A stretch of 64,000 nt of DNA, from contig CALXQJ010000003.1 of assembly GCA_944390575.1 (NCBI GenBank), forward strand, positions 1 through 64,000, given 5' to 3'. This document shows positions 58,107 through 64,000 of this stretch, piece after piece. Numbering within the stretch: position 1 is the first letter of the stretch; the number at the start of each line of letters is the position of its first letter. This DNA comes from an uncultured Spirochaetota bacterium (lineage in GTDB: Bacteria > Spirochaetota > Brachyspiria > Brachyspirales > Brachyspiraceae). Made by a program: the position numbers and the translations under genes. Under the pieces are notes generated by a model. The model made no database searches and was not told the DNA's origin. It saw only the letters and a program-made list of their open reading frames with translations.

Positions 58107-59218
58107 AAAAATAATAAACTAATTTCATCTACATAATGTAAGTATTCTCTTTTAATAGATATAAAATTATTAGAAATAGAAAAATAATATTCGTAATTTT
58201 TTAATATAGTAGAATAATCTTTTAGAAAGTTACTATTAAACATATTTGTATATTTAATTAAATCTAATCCTCTAATAGTTCTAAGTGATAAAAATATAAA
58301 CTCTTTTTTAAGCATTGTATCATCTAAAGTTTCACTATACTTAATAGCAAGATTATTTTCTTTTATACTATTAATATAATCATTAATAACTCTAATATTT
58401 TCATATCGTACATTATTATAAAAACCACAAGCAGAAACACCAATACCAATATACTCTTTTAAATCCCAATAATTAGAATTATGTATAGACTCAAATCCTA
58501 AAATAGCATAATTAGAAATTTCATATCTATTAAACCCTAACTCTTCTATAGTAGCAGATGCTATATCATAATAAATAACACTATCTTCTATAGTAGGTAA
58601 ATATTCATTCCAACGCTTTATTAGTGCATCTGTAAGCTCTAAATCATAAAGTGATATATGCTTCATTTTTGGAAGAAGTTTATATGCAAGTAGTATATCT
58701 TCTTTTGTAGTATTTATACTATTAAGAGGAAGTGCAGATATAAAATCTACAGATATATTTTCTAACTTTGAATTTTGAACCGTCTCCAAAGCCTTAATAA
58801 TATCATTTTTATCAGTATGCCTATTTATAATAGACAAACTTTTCTCATTAAATGTTTGAAGACCTATAGAAAGCCTGATATTATTAATAGCCTCTAAGAC
58901 TTTAATTGTGTCATTATTGATTTCATTAATATTAAATTCTATTGTAATTTCTTTTAAGGAGTTTAAATTAATAATTTTTTCTAATCCATTAAATAAATAC
59001 TCAATTAAAGAAGCTCCAATAATTGAAGGAGTTCCCCCTCCTATATAAATAGTGTCTATACTATTATTATAATCTTTTATTCGAATATTATACTCATTTA
59101 ATAAAGAATCTAAATATAACTTATAAACATCCTTATCATTATAATGTACAACAGAAAAAAAATTACAATAAGTGCATTTATAAGAACAAAATGGAATATG
59201 TATATAAAGTCCAGACAT
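58103..59218 (-). CDS. hemW: HemW-type radical SAM protein
   Basis: Annotated in many genomes as oxygen-independent coproporphyrinogen oxidase but better considered a haem chaperone. The 371-residue protein begins MSGLYIHIPFCSYKCTYC with C11, C15 and C18 binding the SAM cluster, then TIYIGGGTPSIIG and SIGLQTFNEKSLSIINR. The extra N-terminal motifs of true HemN are absent. It starts within the sigma factor stop (one-base overlap), so it belongs to the fliD-lpxC-sigma transcript. No other haem genes are in the window. Confidence 0.9.
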   Translation of the reverse strand: MSGLYIHIPFCSYKCTYCNFFSVVHYNDKDVYKLYLDSLLNEYNIRIKDYNNSIDTIYIGGGTPSIIGASLIEYLFNGLEKIINLNSLKEITIEFNINEINNDTIKVLEAINNIRLSIGLQTFNEKSLSIINRHTDKNDIIKALETVQNSKLENISVDFISALPLNSINTTKEDILLAYKLLPKMKHISLYDLELTDALIKRWNEYLPTIEDSVIYYDIASATIEELGFNRYEISNYAILGFESIHNSNYWDLKEYIGIGVSACGFYNNVRYENIRVINDYINSIKENNLAIKYSETLDDTMLKKEFIFLSLRTIRGLDLIKYTNMFNSNFLKDYSTILKNYEYYFSISNNFISIKREYLHYVDEISLLFF

Positions 59219-60057
59219 TAGTTTAGAAAATCTTTTAAAGAGCTATATCTTTTAGAATACATTTTTCTAAGAGCTTTTTTTTCTATTTGTCTAATACGTT
59301 CTTTTGTTAGTGAATATTGTTCGCCTACTTCTCTTATTGTTTTTCTATCTTGATCTATACCATATCTTGCATTTATAATATTTTTTTCCATATCAGTAAG
59401 CTCTTCCATAGCTATTTTTAACTCTTCTATAAGTTCTTTATTTTCAACAGATTCTTGTGCAGTTGGTGACTTTTTATCTTCTATAATATCAACAAGCTTA
59501 TCATTAGTATTTTCAAATGTAGTATCAGCATCAAGTGAAATATGTTCATTACTCATCATAAGTATTTGTAATATATCACTAGGATCTTTTTTTAATATAG
59601 TAGCAAGTTCATCAATATCAGGCTTTTCACCACTTTGATAATAATATTTATGTATAACACGTTCCAAATCAAGTAGATCCATAGCCTTATTTAATGGAAG
59701 TCTAATAAGACGAGATTTTTCATTAATAGCTCTTAAAATACTCTGTCTTATCCAATACACAGCATAAGAAATAAAATGATAACATTTATCAGGATCAAAT
59801 TTATCAGCAGCTATTATTAATCCTAAATTTCCTTCCCCAATCAAATCCTCAAGTAAAAGCCCACTATTTCTATACTGCTTAGCAATAGTAATAACAAATC
59901 TTAAATTACTCTTAATAAGCAAAGCACGAGCCTTAGGATCATTCTCCTTAACCCTCTTAGTAAGCTCTATCTCCTCTTCTCGGGTAAGTAATCTTTCCTT
60001 CTTAGCATCTTCAAAATATAAAGATATATTATTTTCTTCCTTTTTTATATTTCCCAT
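59218..60057 (-). CDS. Alternative sigma-70 (group 2/3) factor
   Basis: A 279-residue sigma factor lacking region 1.1. Region 1.2 (LYFEDAKKERLLTREEEIEL), region 2 (RFVITIAKQYRNSGLLLEDL, YHFISYAVYWIRQSILRAI), region 3 and region 4.2 (KTIREVGEQYSLTKERIRQI) are intact. The window also carries the primary sigma (25583-27340), so this is a second one, similar in layout to RpoS-like or group 2 factors. It follows the REC-LpxC gene by 11 bases and is coupled to hemW. Its promoter target is unknown. Confidence 0.92.
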   Translation of the reverse strand: MGNIKKEENNISLYFEDAKKERLLTREEEIELTKRVKENDPKARALLIKSNLRFVITIAKQYRNSGLLLEDLIGEGNLGLIIAADKFDPDKCYHFISYAVYWIRQSILRAINEKSRLIRLPLNKAMDLLDLERVIHKYYYQSGEKPDIDELATILKKDPSDILQILMMSNEHISLDADTTFENTNDKLVDIIEDKKSPTAQESVENKELIEELKIAMEELTDMEKNIINARYGIDQDRKTIREVGEQYSLTKERIRQIEKKALRKMYSKRYSSLKDFLN

Positions 60058-60068
60058 AATACTAAAAA

Positions 60069-61382
60069 CTATAAATACCTATGTGCAAGATCATGTACTA
60101 CTGAGTGATTAAAAGAATGAGAAGTTTTATTAGCCACTATTTTAGCCCTAACAGGTCTTGCCAAAATATATAAATCCCCAATAATATCTAAAATTTTATG
60201 TCTCACAAACTCATTATCAAAATGTAAATTAGTGTTAATAACCTTACCATCATAAAGTATAATATGACTTCCAATCATACCACTACCAGCCATACCCATT
60301 TTCTGAGCATAATCTATATTATCAATAGTATTAAAAGAACGAGCCCTTCCAATCTCTTGTGTAAATTGATCAAAACTCTCAAAAGTATAAGTATACTCCT
60401 GAACACCAATAGAATTAGCAAAATCTATACGAAGAGATATTTGAAGTCCATCATAAGGATATAGTTTAACATAAGTTTCATTATCATTATTAATATCCCC
60501 ATAAGTTAATTCTCTATCTATAATAATAGGCTCTATATAATCATCTTGTTCTACAAAACCAGCCTCTTTTAAAGCATCACAAAATACTAAAGCAGAGCCA
60601 TCAACATTAGGTACCTCTCCATCACACTTAACTATTAAATTAGTAATACCCATCATATGTAAAGCACCTAAAAAATGCTCAGTAGTTCTAATAGATCTAT
60701 TACCGCTTACTAAAGCAGTAGAATTAACAGCACCAGATTTACCCTTAGGCAAAATATTATGATTAGATAATTTAATTTCAGTATTTGTATTAATATCAAT
60801 AAAAATAATTCCAGAGTTTTCAGGAGCAGGTAAAAGCTTCATAGCAGTCTTACGACCTTCCATCAAAGCAAAACCACTAATTACAACGCTTTTTGCTATA
60901 GTTCTTTGCTTTATCTTATAATTAGACTCTGCTACTTTAATATTTTTTTCTTTTTCATTATTACTATTTATTTTAGTATTATTAATTTCCTCTTTATTAT
61001 CAAAACTATCAAAAACCTTTTCACAAGCACCTATAAGCTTTGATATATTAATAGGTTTTTCTAAAAAATCATAAGCCCCCATTTTAGTAGTTCTAACAGC
61101 AGTTTCAACTCCAGCATGCCCACTCATCATTATAACAAATATATCAGGATAGTTTTCCTTAATAAAGCTTAATATATCAAGTCCATCAATATTAGGAAGC
61201 CATACATCCAAAAATACAAGCTTAATATCCTTAGAAGACAATATATCTTTAGCTTCATTAAAGTCTGAAGCAACACTCACATCATAATCTTCTAAAACAG
61301 CCTTACAAGTATTTAATATATCTAACTCATCATCTATAATTAAGATGCTATTTTTTACTTTTACATTTTCTACACTTTGCAT
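60069..61382 (-). CDS. lpxC: Response-regulator receiver fused to LpxC deacetylase
   Basis: A 437-residue fusion. Residues 10-125 are an NtrC-type receiver domain: acidic pair D17-D18 (IIDDEL), phosphoacceptor D59 (FLDVWLPNIDG), S87 (MMSGHA) and K109 (FLEKPI). A charged linker (126-160) follows. Residues 160-437 are complete UDP-3-O-acyl-GlcNAc deacetylase, the committed step of lipid A synthesis. E235-H236 (TTEHFLGAL), H395 and D399 (RHKILDIIGD) and H422 (KTSHSFN) match E. coli E78-H79, H238, D242 and H265, with identical spacing (23 residues) between the last two. It sits between fliD and a sigma factor. Phosphorylation control is inferred. Confidence 0.93.
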   Translation of the reverse strand: MQSVENVKVKNSILIIDDELDILNTCKAVLEDYDVSVASDFNEAKDILSSKDIKLVFLDVWLPNIDGLDILSFIKENYPDIFVIMMSGHAGVETAVRTTKMGAYDFLEKPINISKLIGACEKVFDSFDNKEEINNTKINSNNEKEKNIKVAESNYKIKQRTIAKSVVISGFALMEGRKTAMKLLPAPENSGIIFIDINTNTEIKLSNHNILPKGKSGAVNSTALVSGNRSIRTTEHFLGALHMMGITNLIVKCDGEVPNVDGSALVFCDALKEAGFVEQDDYIEPIIIDRELTYGDINNDNETYVKLYPYDGLQISLRIDFANSIGVQEYTYTFESFDQFTQEIGRARSFNTIDNIDYAQKMGMAGSGMIGSHIILYDGKVINTNLHFDNEFVRHKILDIIGDLYILARPVRAKIVANKTSHSFNHSVVHDLAHRYL

Positions 61383-61446
61383 AATAATAAAACCTATTTT
61401 TTATATAACCTAATATAATATAACACTATTATAGACTAAAATCAAA

Positions 61447-63660
61447 TTAATTATTACCACCACTCAAACTATTTTCAATTCTTTTTCTCTCACGTTCAGC
61501 AGATTCCAACTGAGATTGTAATCTATAATATGTATTAAGTCTATCTTGTCTATATTCTTCTATTCTATCTCTCTCACTATCCATACGTTTTTTATTATTA
61601 TCTAATTTACTCTTAGTCATAGTAATACTATTTTCCACTATACCACGAGTTTGAGAATAAGGAAGAATAAAATCATTCATAGTATATGCAACACCAGAAT
61701 CTGGAATATTATCTCCTGTAGTATCATTAGCAAATAGCTCTTCAATACCATCAATTTGAGTTTCTAATTTTTGAGTAAACTTCTCTTCATCAATATTTAA
61801 AAAACCCTTCTTTACAATAGTCCAATCCTCTCCAGCCTTACCCCTACTAATACCAATCTGATCTAATAAAGCAAGCTCATCACCATAAGCAGTTTCATAA
61901 GAATCAGCTATAATAAGTTTCACCTTAGAAGATATTGTACTTACAAGAGGATTTCCACTAAATACACCTACATAAGATAATTTTTTTCTAAGTGCATCAT
62001 CAGACATATCATAAGAAAATTCAATACCCAATGTAGTAGCAAGATCATCCATATCAACTCTATTCATATTCTCTAAACTCTCTCGAACTTCTCTAGATAA
62101 TGGTCTTGCTGTAGTATCATTAAGTAAGTCATTAAGCTCATTATATGCACGAACAAAATTAACTATAGCATCTACAACCTTTTCTTTATCAACCTCAATA
62201 GTAGTAGCAAATGCATTTGGAGTAGGCTTTATAGCAGTAATATTAAGTCCATTAACAACATCATTAAACTCATTATTTTCACTAAGAACATCAACTCCAT
62301 CTATAGAAGCCCTAGCATCTTTAGCTTCAGATATAAGATAATTAGGAGCATCCTCTTCCATAGAAGTATTTTCTACTAATAAATCTTTATAATATACATT
62401 ATAAGAAGGATTTTTATTAATAAGTACAACCTTAGTAATAACATCTCCATCTTCAAATTGTCCACCAATAGGAATATTAAGTCTCTGCCAAGAAGAACTT
62501 ATTGTAGGAAGAGCAAAAAATTTCTCAACCTCATCTCCAGCCTTATTTATATACTTAACCCCAATAATTTCAGAATTAAACCCATTCTCACTAGCATTAA
62601 CAGGTTCAGGTGCCTCTGCAACCTTACCCTCCTTCTCAGCTCTCTCTTTCTCTAAAGCTTCTTGATATTTCTTTATATCCTCAAAAGTACGAGAACTATC
62701 AGCAGGAGATAATCCCTCACCATATAATTCCACATCCTTAAATTTAACACTATCTATTTTGTCAAATACAACTCCAGTATCAGGAATAGATAAATCTACT
62801 GTAGGTGGTATTATAGGAGGAGCCTCATCCACCATATCTTCATCATTACCAGTAGATACTCTTGCTGTTATTGATATTGTAATATTTGGATTTGCTTCTG
62901 CTTCTCTATGAAGTGGTAATGATAATTTATTTTCTCCTTCTAAAACTAAAAAATCATTTTTTACCATATAATTTGTTTTTAAGTTTTCAGATTCATCAGT
63001 CCACTTACTTAAAAGCTCTTGATTAAATATATGCCCTAAATATCTATAAGGTCTTCTTGTAAACATATTTAAATTTGAAAGTATACCAGCCTCATCAGAT
63101 ACCACTTCTACTATATTCTTAGAGCCTGTTTTTACTAAATCAAATGTTAATACTTGTAGATTTCTTGATTTTTGAGTAATTGTTGTTTTTATCTTCTTTT
63201 TGAACACATTTTCAAATGATTTTTGTAATGCTACCAATGAACCTCCTGCAAAATTTACAGTATATTCATCTTCACCCACTTTTAACTTTATAACACCAGC
63301 GGGTAGTGTATCATTCATATTAAATGCTCTAGAAGAAAATTTTTGACTTGATGCTATTTCTTTTATTGCTATATCATAGGTAGTAGTACTTGCAAGCCTA
63401 TTTGCAGACACTGTAAAATAATCAGGTACCCCATCACCCTTACCTACAAAGTTCTTAAAAGGAGATCTAAAGCCAAATAATTCCTTAGATGCTGTAGAGA
63501 GTGTGTTTAATCTTGATCTTAAATCTTCATAAGCTGATATTTGTCTTTGATATTCTCTTGAGTTCTCTGCTAAATTCGACAAAGTAGTGCTTCTCTTATT
63601 TACCTCAGCTTCCACTGCATTTTTATAAGATTCTTGTAAAAAAGCATCAGTTGTAGCCAT
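61447..63660 (-). CDS. fliD: Flagellar hook-associated protein 2 (filament cap)
   Basis: FliD caps the growing flagellar filament and promotes flagellin assembly; in spirochaetes this happens in the periplasm. The 737-residue protein is longer than enteric FliD (about 470) but keeps the order: N-terminal coiled coil (about 20-45, NLAENSREYQRQISAYEDLR), D2-D3 body with AGGSLVALQKSFENVF, and C-terminal coil (MTKSKLDNNKKRMDSERDRI onward, 680-735). A Pro/Glu-rich insert (about 270-370) accounts for part of the extra length. It starts the fliD-lpxC-sigma-hemW cluster; a GGGGGAAA ribosome site precedes it. Confidence 0.9.
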   Translation of the reverse strand: MATTDAFLQESYKNAVEAEVNKRSTTLSNLAENSREYQRQISAYEDLRSRLNTLSTASKELFGFRSPFKNFVGKGDGVPDYFTVSANRLASTTTYDIAIKEIASSQKFSSRAFNMNDTLPAGVIKLKVGEDEYTVNFAGGSLVALQKSFENVFKKKIKTTITQKSRNLQVLTFDLVKTGSKNIVEVVSDEAGILSNLNMFTRRPYRYLGHIFNQELLSKWTDESENLKTNYMVKNDFLVLEGENKLSLPLHREAEANPNITISITARVSTGNDEDMVDEAPPIIPPTVDLSIPDTGVVFDKIDSVKFKDVELYGEGLSPADSSRTFEDIKKYQEALEKERAEKEGKVAEAPEPVNASENGFNSEIIGVKYINKAGDEVEKFFALPTISSSWQRLNIPIGGQFEDGDVITKVVLINKNPSYNVYYKDLLVENTSMEEDAPNYLISEAKDARASIDGVDVLSENNEFNDVVNGLNITAIKPTPNAFATTIEVDKEKVVDAIVNFVRAYNELNDLLNDTTARPLSREVRESLENMNRVDMDDLATTLGIEFSYDMSDDALRKKLSYVGVFSGNPLVSTISSKVKLIIADSYETAYGDELALLDQIGISRGKAGEDWTIVKKGFLNIDEEKFTQKLETQIDGIEELFANDTTGDNIPDSGVAYTMNDFILPYSQTRGIVENSITMTKSKLDNNKKRMDSERDRIEEYRQDRLNTYYRLQSQLESAERERKRIENSLSGGNN

Positions 63661-63784
63661 ACGTTTCCCCCTATAACAATATGAACTTATATTTTTAAGT
63701 AAAGTAAAATATTTAAAAAACTTAAATAATTTACATAATACTTTACAGTGTCGGAAATAAAATAAATTATCTAAGCAATAATTT

Positions 63785-64000
63785 TTATTGTAATATATTA
63801 TTAAGATCTTCTATAATAACCTCTATATTATTAAGTTGTACGTTAGAAAAACTCTTAAGCTTATTTGCAATATTTAAAAGTGTTTTAGTTTTTTCTATAT
63901 GATCATAGCTAAATAAAACCCCAACTTGAATATCTAATACAGATGCTATTCTATTTAAATTAGTAATAGATATATTTCTCTTACCAACCTCAACACCTTG
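63785..64000 (-). CDS. Xre-type HTH regulator, C-terminal part (cut by window edge)
   Basis: The last 71 codons of a small Cro/CI-type regulator enter from the right edge and stop at 63785-63787. The visible start QGVEVGKRNISITNLNRIAS is the third and fourth helix of the HTH domain, with SVLDIQVGVLF completing the fold. A short helical tail follows (IANKLKSFSNVQLNNIEVII). Its gene lies 124 bases upstream of fliD on the same strand; a shared transcript is possible. Confidence 0.8.
   Translation of the reverse strand, partial: QGVEVGKRNISITNLNRIASVLDIQVGVLFSYDHIEKTKTLLNIANKLKSFSNVQLNNIEVIIEDLNNILQ

Noticed and set aside
60264-60464. Plus-strand open frame inside the lpxC fusion
   Set aside because: It is antisense to the catalytic LpxC domain and has no ribosome site or homology.
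63747-63773. A sigma-28-like site (TAGA and TCCGACAC) upstream of fliD
   Set aside because: The match is poor and spacing is off by one, and it is about 90 bases from the start codon; I could not support it.

Overview
The window looks like chromosomal DNA of an anaerobic, very AT-rich host-associated spirochaete, most likely Brachyspira. I infer this from the low GC, a spirochaete-type SPASM protein, FliD and a Maf/DUF115 flagellar-glycosylation protein, LpxC-type lipid A synthesis, and an AdhE fermentation gene (here broken). The genus is an inference from gene content; I could not compare with reference genomes.

Layout. 1-10561 (minus strand): one tightly packed surface-polysaccharide operon. 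It holds six GT2-type glycosyltransferases plus one more cut by the window edge, a DDD-type glycosyltransferase, a TupA-like ATP-grasp enzyme whose 3' end is a run of 17 AGCAG units, a GT9 heptosyltransferase-like protein and a sugar epimerase. A short hydrophobic module (about 25 residues) recurs at the N- or C-terminus of nearly all these otherwise unrelated enzymes. A consensus promoter starts the operon, back to back with one for a GT-C-like membrane protein (10698-12848). 12841-18536: RluA-type pseudouridine synthase, DUF115 protein, unknown membrane-anchored protein, OppA lipoprotein. 18672-25426: MATE exporter, then folA, a predicted outer-membrane protein, thyA, pepT and an AbgT transporter, a cluster with a folate flavour. 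25535-29462: rpoD and dnaG with promoter and terminator, and tRNA-Asn with a perfect-consensus promoter. 29548-37130: mltG, hisS, a PEGA-like exported protein, a class III cyclase-like protein, a split membrane nuclease, thiE and a MoxR-like ATPase. 37294-44948: ltaE, then a division operon (ftsZ, TPR protein, coaE, SPOR protein) and divergent mtaB. 44961-50630: a DpnA-like DNA methyltransferase with an unknown partner, a catalase with a PerR-like operator, and a decayed adhE. 50855-58106: prfA, spiro-SPASM protein, nucleotidyltransferase, DJ-1 protein, CobC-like and CbiB-like proteins, ankyrin protein and a TrpR-like repressor. 58103-64000: hemW, a second sigma-70 factor, a receiver-domain/LpxC fusion, fliD, and the end of an Xre-type regulator.

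Most notable observations: (i) LpxC, the committed enzyme of lipid A synthesis, is fused behind an NtrC-type phospho-receiver and sits between fliD and a sigma factor; (ii) the AGCAG tract can switch the ATP-grasp enzyme between three C-terminal ends; (iii) the shared terminal module of the glycosyltransferase operon suggests common targeting; (iv) a membrane-anchored nuclease is split exactly at a U_UUU_UUA slippery heptamer; (v) adhE carries both a stop codon and an apparent 20-base deletion; (vi) a TrpR-like gene has a perfect 7-6-7 dyad at its own predicted start site.
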